64,000 nt of DNA from Chloroflexota bacterium (GTDB lineage: Bacteria > Chloroflexota > UBA6077 > FW602-bin22), in the NCBI GenBank assembly GCA_004297775.1, contig SCUE01000017.1:51887-115886 (forward strand), given 5' to 3'. A program made the translations under genes and the position numbers. Below the pieces are notes generated by a model. That model did no database searches, was not told the origin of the DNA, and saw only the letters and a list, made by a program, of their open reading frames with translations. Numbering within the stretch: position 1 is the first letter of the stretch; each line of letters opens with the position of its first letter. This document shows, piece after piece, positions 54,124-61,152 of the stretch.

Positions 54124-55261
54124 TGGTCGTCTCCGGCACCCGAATTGGGTAAGTGCCAAGAGTCTCGACCAGCTCCGTGATTCGCTCGACCCGCTCGATC
54201 AGCGAATGCGGCATGACGTTGTCGGCCACACCGAGGATGAACGCGTCGCCTGGCGCGATTGTCCGGAAGACGTCGCGTACGAACGCCTCGAACTCGGCCT
54301 CCGGCGTCGTCTCCTCGAGGATGACAGATGGGATGCCACCCCAGATGATCACGTCGGTCCCCCAGGCCGCGCGCGCCTCGGCCAGCGTGCACGTGACCAT
54401 CGGCGCGGTCGTGAAGCACTCGGCCATGTCGAACCCGGCCTCCCTGGTCTGGCGCAGGATCAGGCGCGTATCGTCGTCGGCGTGGCAGGCCAGCGACTTG
54501 CCGTGAGAATGCAGGACCGCCGACATCTCCTGGTAGAACGGTGTGATGTAGCGCTCGAAGAGACGCGGCGGCGTCATTTGAGAATCGAAGTGGACCCCGT
54601 GCAAGAAGAGCCGGGCCGGCGAATGCGCCAGGACCGGCCAGAGCCGCTCGCGCTCGACGTCGGTCATGACCTTGAACAGCCGTTCGACCCGAGCGGGCCG
54701 GTCGTTCAATTCGAAGTAGGCGCGGTCGTAGCCGACCAGCCGGAGCGCGAAGTGGTGGAACGGGCAGTCGCCGGCCGCCACCATTGGCAGACCGTCGTCA
54801 CCGATCTTCGTCTCGTAGGCGCGGTACTCCTCATAGGTCGGATCGTAGTGGGTGTGCTCGACGACGTACTCCCAGATGTCGTAGTCGCGCTCGCTCTGGA
54901 TCGGGTGGACCAGATCGATCCCGCTGTCGGCGTAGCCGGTGAGGTGCTGCTCGATCACCCGCCGGCGCGTTGCCGTCCCGACCGGAGTGACGTACTCGGT
55001 GACCTCGTCGGTGCCCTCCTGGCGGACGACGATCTCCATCCCCTCATACCGCTCCCGAAAGACGCGCCCGGCTCGTGCCGGCGTGCCGAGCCGCAGCGCC
55101 TGCTCGACCTCACGCAGTGTCATGCCGCGGAAGCGCGTCGGCATCGTGCCCTCGGCCAGCCGGGCGTTGTGCCAGAGCTGCAAGCGTGGAATCCATGGAA
55201 TCCGATCGGGGCTCTTGCCGTCGAGGACGGCGAGCAACCGCTCGCGGTTGGTCATAGCCAT
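54113..55261 (-). CDS. uroporphyrinogen decarboxylase (URO-D) family methyltransferase
   Basis: A 382-residue URO-D fold protein. TNRERLLAVLDGKSPDRIPW is the usual N-terminal block, followed by FERYITPFYQEMSAVLHSHG and a Cys/His-containing G-K-S-L-A-C-H-A-D-D, as in MtaA/MtbA-like methyltransferases that carry zinc. It probably moves methyl groups to or from the corrinoid protein encoded next to it. Substrate unknown. Confidence 0.9.
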   Translation of the reverse strand: MAMTNRERLLAVLDGKSPDRIPWIPRLQLWHNARLAEGTMPTRFRGMTLREVEQALRLGTPARAGRVFRERYEGMEIVVRQEGTDEVTEYVTPVGTATRRRVIEQHLTGYADSGIDLVHPIQSERDYDIWEYVVEHTHYDPTYEEYRAYETKIGDDGLPMVAAGDCPFHHFALRLVGYDRAYFELNDRPARVERLFKVMTDVERERLWPVLAHSPARLFLHGVHFDSQMTPPRLFERYITPFYQEMSAVLHSHGKSLACHADDDTRLILRQTREAGFDMAECFTTAPMVTCTLAEARAAWGTDVIIWGGIPSVILEETTPEAEFEAFVRDVFRTIAPGDAFILGVADNVMPHSLIERVERITELVETLGTYPIRVPETTSAA

Positions 55262-55294
55262 TGCCCTCTCCCTCCAGCGCGGCGATCGGTCCGC

Positions 55295-55942
55295 TCAGGC
55301 AACCCGCGCGGTCAGCAACCCTTCGAGGATGTCAACCGCCGTCGCGGCGTCGGACGCGAAGCCGTCGGCGCCGATTTGCCGGGCGTAGCGATCGGTGACC
55401 GGCGCGCCACCGACGACAACGACGACGCGGTCGCGCAGGTTGGCCGCTCGGAGCGCCTCGATCACGGCCGGCATGTTCGTCATCGTCGTGGTCAGAAGGG
55501 CAGATAGGGCGAGGACTCCGGCCTCGCGCTCGACAACCGCCTCGACGAACCGCTCGGGTGAGACGTTCGCGCCTAGGTCGAAGACCTCGTAGCCGGCGCC
55601 TTCGAGCATCATCGCGACGAGGTTCTTGCCGATGTCGTGCAGGTCGCCCTGGACCGTGCCGATCACCACCCGCGGGCGCTCGCCGGCCCGACTCTCGGAG
55701 ACGGCTAGAAGCGGCTTGAGTATGCCGAGCGCGGTGCGCATGGCCCGAGCGGCCAGCAGCATCTCGGGGACGTAGTATTCCTCGCGCTTGAAGCGCTCGC
55801 CGACCTCGTGCATGCCCGGCACGAGCGCCTGGTTGATCATCGTCAGTGGCGGAAAGCCGGCGGCCAGCCCTTCCCGCGTCAGGGCCTCGGCCTTCCTGGC
55901 GTTGCCTTCGATGACCGCTGCCTCCAGGTCGCGTAGCTCCAC
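55295..55942 (-). CDS. corrinoid (B12)-binding methyltransferase protein
   Basis: A 215-residue MtaC/MttC-like protein. Residues 1-85 form the helical cap domain (PGMHEVGERFKREEYYVPEM). The Rossmann part contains GDLHDIGKN (D-x-H-x-x-G, lower axial His ligand to cobalt) and V-G-G-A-P-V. It is the methyl carrier between substrate methyltransferases (URO-D types) and the pterin enzyme. Confidence 0.93.
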   Translation of the reverse strand: MELRDLEAAVIEGNARKAEALTREGLAAGFPPLTMINQALVPGMHEVGERFKREEYYVPEMLLAARAMRTALGILKPLLAVSESRAGERPRVVIGTVQGDLHDIGKNLVAMMLEGAGYEVFDLGANVSPERFVEAVVEREAGVLALSALLTTTMTNMPAVIEALRAANLRDRVVVVVGGAPVTDRYARQIGADGFASDAATAVDILEGLLTARVA

Positions 55943-55988
55943 GTGCTCCCTCCTTCGCCGGGTTTGCTCAGATCCGCACCGGTGCCGA

Positions 55989-57041
55989 CTACTCGTACCG
56001 GCATTCCTCGCGGGCGGTCTCGTACATCGCCAGGATGTTGTCGATCGGGACGTCCGGCAGCAGCGAGTGGCTGCAGCTCAAGATGTAACCACCGCCGGCG
56101 CCCAGGACGCGGAACCGATCGCGCACCTCGTTGCGAACGTCCTCGACCGTGCCGAACGGCAGCGTCTGCTGGATATCGATCGCGCCGTGGAAGACCAGCC
56201 GCTCGCCGAAGTCGCGTTTCAGACCGGCCGGTTCCATTCCGACCGCGCCGACCTGGATCGGATTGAGGATCTCCAGGCCCATGTCGATCAGATCGGGGAT
56301 CACGGCGCGGATCGCGCCGTCGCTGTGCAGCATGACGTGGACGCCATGCTCGTGGGCACAGCGGATAAGCCGCTCGAACGGCGGGCGGACGAACTCGCGC
56401 CACATGGCTGGCTGAATCATCAGGCTGCGCTGCGTGCCGAAGTCGGACACCATCTGGACGACGTCCTGTTCGCCCGGCGCGGCCGCGTACAGCCGCCGCA
56501 TGATCGCCTCGTTGTAGTCGGCCACCTTCCCGAGCAGGAAGTGGATCAGGTCGGGCTCATCGTAGAGCCAGGCGAAGAACTTCTCGAAGCCGATTATCTC
56601 GATTGCGTCGAAGAAGACCCGGCAACTCGGGCCGCCGAACCGGGCGTGATCGCCGGCCGCGCGAACCCGCTCGACCCAGGCCGCGACATCGACCGCGTCG
56701 GGATCAGGCCAGGGGTGCGCTTCGAGGTCGGCTCGGCAAGTCGCGTCGGCAAGCGGATGACCGGTGGTGTAGCCGCCATGCGCGCCGGTCCGCCGAACGC
56801 CCCAGACATTATCGCTCAGATCGCCATCGGGTAGACGCCGTTCGTACGCGGCGCCGTCGTGGTACGGCACGGCGATCCAGCGAATATCGACGCCGAGCGC
56901 CTCCATGAGCGCCGCATCGTCCGGCACGCCCAGCCGCTGGCGCAGCGCCGCCGAGACGGGTGGCTCGGCTCGATAATCGAGTGGCAGCCGGTCGGGCCGG
57001 CCGTGGTCGATCGCAGCCAGAATCCGCTCGCGTCCGTTCAC
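55989..57041 (-). CDS. uroporphyrinogen decarboxylase (URO-D) family methyltransferase
   Basis: A 350-residue URO-D family protein. MNGRERILAAIDHGRPDRLP starts it, with CAHEHGVHVMLHSDGAIRAVIPD and ILSCSHSLLPDVPIDNI near the end (metal-site Cys/His candidates). It opens the corrinoid operon. Presence of two URO-D-type genes suggests one substrate-specific and one cofactor-specific methyltransferase. Its ATG overlaps the stop of an upstream open frame (57038-57430, see findings). Confidence 0.9.
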   Translation of the reverse strand: MNGRERILAAIDHGRPDRLPLDYRAEPPVSAALRQRLGVPDDAALMEALGVDIRWIAVPYHDGAAYERRLPDGDLSDNVWGVRRTGAHGGYTTGHPLADATCRADLEAHPWPDPDAVDVAAWVERVRAAGDHARFGGPSCRVFFDAIEIIGFEKFFAWLYDEPDLIHFLLGKVADYNEAIMRRLYAAAPGEQDVVQMVSDFGTQRSLMIQPAMWREFVRPPFERLIRCAHEHGVHVMLHSDGAIRAVIPDLIDMGLEILNPIQVGAVGMEPAGLKRDFGERLVFHGAIDIQQTLPFGTVEDVRNEVRDRFRVLGAGGGYILSCSHSLLPDVPIDNILAMYETAREECRYE

Positions 57042-57201
57042 GCTTCCCCCGCACCGGCTCTCACGACGGAATACACCCTGGCGCCGACGAGGGCATCAGG
57101 GTTTTCCCCGGATGCTGCCACGAATGTGCCCAGCCGACCGACCGCGACCTCCGCGGCGGCGACCTCAAGCGTGAGCGGGGGCCTACCGGACACTGACGGC
57201 C

Positions 57202-57240
57202 GCCGTGGACGGAGGAACCCGAAGCTTCTCCGTCCGCGGC
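57202..57240. terminator. inverted repeat between acetyltransferase and corrinoid operon
   Basis: GCCGTGGACGGAG and CTCCGTCCGCGGC pair over 13 bp (one G-U) around a 13-base loop. It lies after the acetyltransferase stop (minus strand) and 160 bp before the first corrinoid operon gene, so it may end the former's transcript. No T-tract on the minus strand. I see no cobalamin riboswitch in this leader. Confidence 0.45.
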
Positions 57241-57273
57241 TCGTTTCCCGCAAGGGCCATCCGCGGACGAGCT

Positions 57274-57777
57274 CTATCCGCCAGTTCTGGCGAACCATCG
57301 CCGGTCCGCCAGGACGACCGACGTCTCGCGCTGGCGGGCCGGGACAGTCCAGTACGTCGTGAGCAATCGCTCCTTCTCGTCTGGCGATACCAGCCGGAAC
57401 CCGTGGCGCTCGTAGAAGCGGACCGCCCATTCCGCGGCTGCCCAGGTGCCGATCATCACGGGGGTGCTCGTCAACGCGAGTAGGTGCTGGAGGAGCGCGC
57501 CGCCGAAGCCTTTGCGCTGCCAGGCGGTCCGCACGTAGGCGTGCCGGATGAGCGTCACGTCGCGGACCGGCTGCACGCCCATCACACCGACCAGCTCGCC
57601 ATCGACCTCCTGACCCCAGAACTCCACACCAGCGGCCAACTCCTGCCGCAGCGCGTCTTCGGGCATATAGGGCTCGTGCCAGCGGTCCGGCGGGATGATG
57701 CCCCGATAGGCCTCGGCCCCGTCGATGACTACCGCCAGGATCGCGGCGAGGTCGTCTGGATCGAGGCGCCGAATCAC
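57274..57777 (-). CDS. GNAT family N-acetyltransferase
   Basis: A 167-residue GNAT protein. IRRLDPDDLAAILAVVIDGA at the N-terminus, GVMGVQPVRDVTLIRHAYV (strands 4-5), RTAWQRKGFGGALLQHLL (acetyl-CoA loop) and WAVRFYERHGFRLV at the end are typical. Its first 49 or so bases are repeated at 58684-58732. Substrate unknown. Confidence 0.9.
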   Translation of the reverse strand: MIRRLDPDDLAAILAVVIDGAEAYRGIIPPDRWHEPYMPEDALRQELAAGVEFWGQEVDGELVGVMGVQPVRDVTLIRHAYVRTAWQRKGFGGALLQHLLALTSTPVMIGTWAAAEWAVRFYERHGFRLVSPDEKERLLTTYWTVPARQRETSVVLADRRWFARTGG

Positions 57778-57791
57778 CGGGACATTATCTC
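57743..57791. repeat. direct repeat, 5' end of the acetyltransferase gene (left copy)
   Basis: Forty-nine bases (GGCGCCGAATCACCGG core) covering the start codon and first codons of the acetyltransferase. They recur at 58684-58732 with about four differences. The pair brackets a VapBC-like locus. Confidence 0.75.
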
Positions 57792-57806
57792 AATGCTCCA
57801 ACCACA

Positions 57807-58268
57807 TCAGACGTTTTCGGCCGTGGCAATGATGAACCCCATTTGCGCGAAGTGACTATCGAACGTAAACGCCAGCGTGATGCCGAGCCTTCTCATCAAC
57901 GCGAAGCTCGTCGCGTCCGCGAAACTGAAGTCCTTGTCGTCGTATCGAAACAGTATCTCGAGCGCGGCTTGCTCGTCGGCCGGCCTGACACGGACTCGGG
58001 CGATGCGACTCGCCTCGACCTCGCTTAAGAAGCGCAGCCCAGCATTGATGCCAATCCCGGAGACGATCAAGGCGTGCGATTCGACGACAACAGTGTTCGA
58101 TGTGAATTGGCCATACCCAACCTCGACCAGTCGGTCCAGAATCGCGATCGCGTCTTGGTGATGGTCGTCGTTTTCGTCGGCAAGCGCACCGAAAGCCGAC
58201 GTATCAATGAACACACGCCGACTCGCTCGTGACCTGGGAATCCGGTTCGCGGCAGCGCGTCGCGGCAC
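57807..58268 (-). CDS. VapC-like PIN-domain toxin
   Basis: A 153-residue PIN protein. RVFIDTSAFGALADEND (Asp), TVVVESHALI (Glu), DFSFADATSFALM (Asp) and TFDSHFAQMGF are the active-site blocks. Starts with GTG overlapping the last base of the antitoxin's TAG. Intact in length and motifs. Confidence 0.9.
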   Translation of the reverse strand: MPRRAAANRIPRSRASRRVFIDTSAFGALADENDDHHQDAIAILDRLVEVGYGQFTSNTVVVESHALIVSGIGINAGLRFLSEVEASRIARVRVRPADEQAALEILFRYDDKDFSFADATSFALMRRLGITLAFTFDSHFAQMGFIIATAENV

Positions 58269-58486
58269 TAATGCTTCCTTGTCGACAGCCCTCCTGGCGT
58301 GCTGCTCTTGCCCAGTCCGACGATGCGAAAGAGGCTGTCCCCTTTGACGATTTTCCCCGCGCTCCGCCGACTGAGCACCGTCGCGGCGGCGCTTCTTTCG
58401 CTCTTGGTGGAGTGTGGGTTGCTCAGCACCTTACCCGCGCGGCTCGCCGCCACTCGATTCGCGCCCTTGGGCACGCTTCTTACCAT
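58268..58486 (-). CDS. small antitoxin-like protein upstream of vapC
   Basis: A 72-residue basic protein, with AASRAGKVLSNPHSTKSERS and AAATVLSRR. This A-x-x-A-G-K-x-L-S-N-P pattern is common in a small protein family found beside PIN toxins. It overlaps the toxin gene by one base. It acts as antitoxin by position; its fold is not known to me. Confidence 0.65.
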   Translation of the reverse strand: MVRSVPKGANRVAASRAGKVLSNPHSTKSERSAAATVLSRRSAGKIVKGDSLFRIVGLGKSSTPGGLSTRKH

Positions 58487-58683
58487 GTGCGCAACCTCCG
58501 GCTATCAAGCATACGACAGCGTCGCATCCTACCGAGGGCACGATCGCCACTTTTCACCCTCGATGCCGACTTCGTCTCCATCACGGCGCCCTCTCGTCGT
58601 GAGTCGGGTCGGCGACAGCGCGTCGTCGCCGTGTCCAGTTCTTCGTCGACGGGCGGCTCGACGCTCGGGGCGCGCGCGGCCTG

Positions 58684-58732
58684 GCGGCGAGGTCGTCAGG
58701 ACCGAGGCGCCGAATCACCGGCGCATTATCTC
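58684..58732. repeat. direct repeat, 5' end of the acetyltransferase gene (right copy)
   Basis: Reads, on the minus strand, V-I-R-R-L-G-P-D-D-L-A-A, matching the acetyltransferase's first codons (I-R-R-L-D-P-D-D-L-A-A). The similarity then ends. Same orientation as the left copy, about 0.94 kb away. Confidence 0.75.
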
Positions 58733-58812
58733 GGTGCGCGCGGCGCTGATGGCCGTGGCACGCGACGCGCATCGGCAATCACGACCAAAGCGGACGCAAT
58801 CAAGACCACTGT

Positions 58813-59236
58813 TCAACTCGCCTCGTCGAGCGGCAGCAGCCGAAACGGCTTTTCCGCTCGATCCTGAAATGACGCGAAAGTGACGCTGATCCAGCGTGAG
58901 GATGTCGCAACAGCCGAATCGGTCCGCCAGTACGACGATGGACGCGTCGGCCAGCCCAACCCGAAGGTCCGCATACCGCTCGACGACCCGGAGGGCCTCC
59001 GCGACGTCCGTCGCGCTGATCGACTCAAGGTCGTAGACGCCGCGCGCGACATCGCGCAGCAGCTTGGTCGCTTCGCCCTGGCCGGCGTGCGAGGAGATCA
59101 GATAATCGAGTTCGGCAAGCACGAACGGCGAGAGGATCCGCCGTCGTGGTTGCAGCAGGACGTGCGCAGCCGAGACGTGATGCTTCTGCCTGGGGTCCAG
59201 AGCGGCGAGAAGACCGCTCGTGTCGATCAGGATCAG
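58813..59236 (-). pseudogene. VapC-like PIN toxin, CTG start and C-terminal frameshift
   Basis: Reading from CTG at 59236 gives L-I-L-I-D-T-S-G-L-L-A-A-L-D, then VLAELDYLISSHAG and GLADASIVVLADRF, a full PIN core. The only ordinary start in frame (GTG 59122) would remove the first active-site Asp. CTG overlaps the upstream TGA as CTGA. Near the end the frame continues as S-G-S-S-G-K, while the next frame gives EKPFRLLPLDEAS, the typical PIN ending, so a single-base shift is likely near 58868. Probably inactive. Confidence 0.6.
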
Positions 59237-59775
59237 CGGCTTCCGAACCCAGTCAGATGCTCGTCCGTTCGTTCGGCGAACGCGGGATCGTCGCTGACGA
59301 AAATCGGGATCATGGGCGCCGGAGGAGCGCGTCGGGCCAGAGCGAGCTCGTTCGGTAGCAAGTCGAAGCCTTCACGACCCGCGGCGGCGCGCAATCGTCG
59401 ATCGAGGCACACGAAGCCGACACCAGCGGGGCGCTCCCGCGCCCAGGCGAGAGCGGCCGCGAGTTGAAGCGCGGCGGTCGCCCGAAGTTCGTGAACGTCG
59501 ACCAGCCGAAGGGCTCGATCGCGAACATTCAGGGTGGGACCGATCTCCTGAGCTCGCCCAAGGTACGCGTCGACCGCCCGCTGAGCAACGCCAATGTCGT
59601 GCACGGATAGTTGTCCCTGGCGGTGCCGACGCGCGAGTGCGGATCGGCACTCGATCGGCGTGCCCCACCACACCGCCATCGCCGGGTCTACGACGAGAAC
59701 ATCCTCGACAACGGTGATCCGCGACTCACTGGCCACCAGTTCAACGACGGCCGACGCGTCCCAGAACTTCACCAC
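59233..59775 (-). CDS. VapC-like PIN toxin with an antitoxin-like C-terminal tail
   Basis: A 180-residue protein. Residues 1-140 form a PIN domain (KFWDASAVVELV, ECRSALARRHRQG, ATAALQLAAALAWA, FVCLDRRLRAAA). Residues 150-180 (MIPIFVSDDPAFAERTDEHL, ending T-G-F-G-S-R) look like the tail of a VapB-type antitoxin that would pair with the next PIN gene. So this may be a deletion fusion of one locus's toxin and the next locus's antitoxin. Overlaps the Phd antitoxin by 7 bases. Confidence 0.7.
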   Translation of the reverse strand: MVKFWDASAVVELVASESRITVVEDVLVVDPAMAVWWGTPIECRSALARRHRQGQLSVHDIGVAQRAVDAYLGRAQEIGPTLNVRDRALRLVDVHELRATAALQLAAALAWARERPAGVGFVCLDRRLRAAAGREGFDLLPNELALARRAPPAPMIPIFVSDDPAFAERTDEHLTGFGSR

Positions 59776-60074
59776 GCCTCTTCGCGTTCCTCGAGGAGGG
59801 CCTCAAGAACGCTCGCACCCGGAGGCAGTTGAACTCGCAAGGCGCGTAGCTCGGCGAGTTCTTCCTTGCTGAGCGGGCGCTTCGGCGGCGACAGAATGCC
59901 CGCCGCGACCAATTCGTCTAGTTCGGAGTCGGTTGGGCCGTTCGTTCGCTCGATCGGCGCCAGGCGGGCGATTGGCCGCCCGTGTTCGGTGACGATCACC
60001 TCCTCACCGGCCTTGACCCGTCGCAGGTACTCACTGAGCGACGCCTTCAATTCCGCGATACCGGCTCTCACCAT
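59769..60074 (-). CDS. Phd/YefM family antitoxin
   Basis: A 101-residue antitoxin: GIAELKASLSEYLRRVKAGE, VIVTEHGRPIARLAPIE, and an acidic C-terminus. Pairs with the PIN gene at 59233. Confidence 0.9.
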   Translation of the reverse strand: MVRAGIAELKASLSEYLRRVKAGEEVIVTEHGRPIARLAPIERTNGPTDSELDELVAAGILSPPKRPLSKEELAELRALRVQLPPGASVLEALLEEREEAW

Positions 60075-60297
60075 GTGACCTCCCGCGACCCGATGATCAT
60101 TCTAGTCATATTCCGGGCCGGTGGCGCGCGATCTTCGGGCCCGTTCGATCGTCCACTGACGCCGGCTGATCACGACGGCGGCGCGCTGATGGCGGCGTCG
60201 ACAGTGAACGAACCCGACATTGCGACAGCCGGCCGCTGTCGTGATCAGTCTGAGCCAACAGTAAACTTGCGAAGAACTGGAGGGACGTCCCGGGAGG

Positions 60298-60489
60298 GTC
60301 ACCTACGACGCGCGGACCGACACGTTGAGCGTCGTGCTTCGCGACGCACCGGTTGCCGAGAGCGACGAAGCGAAGCCCGGCGTGATCCTCGACTATGACG
60401 ATCAGGGGAATCTCGTCGGGCTCGAGGTGCTCGACGCGTCGCTTCGCGTAACCGCGGCCGACAAGATGGATTTCAGGGTCACTGCGTAG
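60298..60489 (+). pseudogene. DUF2283 gene without a usable start codon
   Basis: The frame reads V-T-Y-D-A-R-T-D-T-L-S-V-V-L-R-D-A-P then PGVILDYDDQGNLVGLEVLD, a full DUF2283 body ending at TAG 60487-60489. Upstream in frame there is no ATG, GTG or TTG before a stop at 60262. The residue before V-T-Y-D should be the start but is AGG. A CTG at 60277 is possible but unusual. Function of DUF2283 is unknown. Confidence 0.55.
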
Positions 60490-60497
60490 ATCGCGCT

Positions 60498-60917
60498 CTA
60501 CGCCGGAGGTGCCTGTCCCTCGATCGTGGCCGGGTCCATCCAGATGATTTCCCAGATGTGTCCGTCCAGGTCCTCGAAGCTACGCGAGTACATGAAGCCG
60601 TGATCCTGTGGCGCACCCGGCTCGACGGCGCCAGCGGCGACCGCGCGATCGACCAGCTCGTTCACCTTGTCCTTGCTTTCGGCGGAGAGGCCGATGAGTA
60701 CCTCCGTACTTCGGTGAGCGTCGACGATCTCCTTCTTGATGAAGCCTTTGAAGAACGGTTCGACGAGCAGCATCGCGTAGATGTCCTCGGCGATCACCAT
60801 GCAGGCGGCGTTCTCGTCGGTGAACTGCCGGTTGAATGTGTAGCCGAGCGCGGCGAAGAACGCCTTCGACTTGGCGAGGTCGCGCACCGGTAGATTGACA
60901 AAGATCTTCGTGCTCAC
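60498..60917 (-). CDS. VOC family (glyoxalase-fold) protein
   Basis: A 139-residue protein of the vicinal oxygen chelate fold, PhnB/lactoylglutathione-lyase-like: FVNLPVRDLAKSKAFFAALG, then SFEDLDGHIWEIIWMDP. The GTG at 60917 is preceded by AGGGAAGGAA. The track's start at 60965 adds a non-family segment. Confidence 0.9.
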   Translation of the reverse strand: MSTKIFVNLPVRDLAKSKAFFAALGYTFNRQFTDENAACMVIAEDIYAMLLVEPFFKGFIKKEIVDAHRSTEVLIGLSAESKDKVNELVDRAVAAGAVEPGAPQDHGFMYSRSFEDLDGHIWEIIWMDPATIEGQAPPA

Positions 60918-61152
60918 GTTCCTTCCCTCTACGCTCGCGATCGTCTTGTCACCGTGCCCAAGCACGGCGACCTAGATCACGCGTGGATCAGGCTACGTGA
61001 GTTCAGCGCCGCGGGCAACCACTTCCAACGACAATGTGGCGGGTGGTCGGTCGGGGCGAGCGCCACGACACGAAACGATCGCGTTGGCGTCGCCGTGTCA
61101 GACGTCGGACTCGACAGGGTCGTGACTCTATGAAAGAATGCGTCATGATCGG

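Noticed and set aside
54104-55507. 467-residue plus-strand ORF opposite URO-D and corrinoid genes
   Set aside because: Spans two real genes and their gap antisense; no domain.
57042-57200. Cobalamin riboswitch upstream of the corrinoid operon
   Set aside because: No B12-box-like conserved core could be found in the leader.
58625-58680. Possible further capsid-tail copy (GACGGGCGGCTCGACGCTCG)
   Set aside because: Too diverged and gapped compared with the other copies; similarity may come from GC-rich composition.
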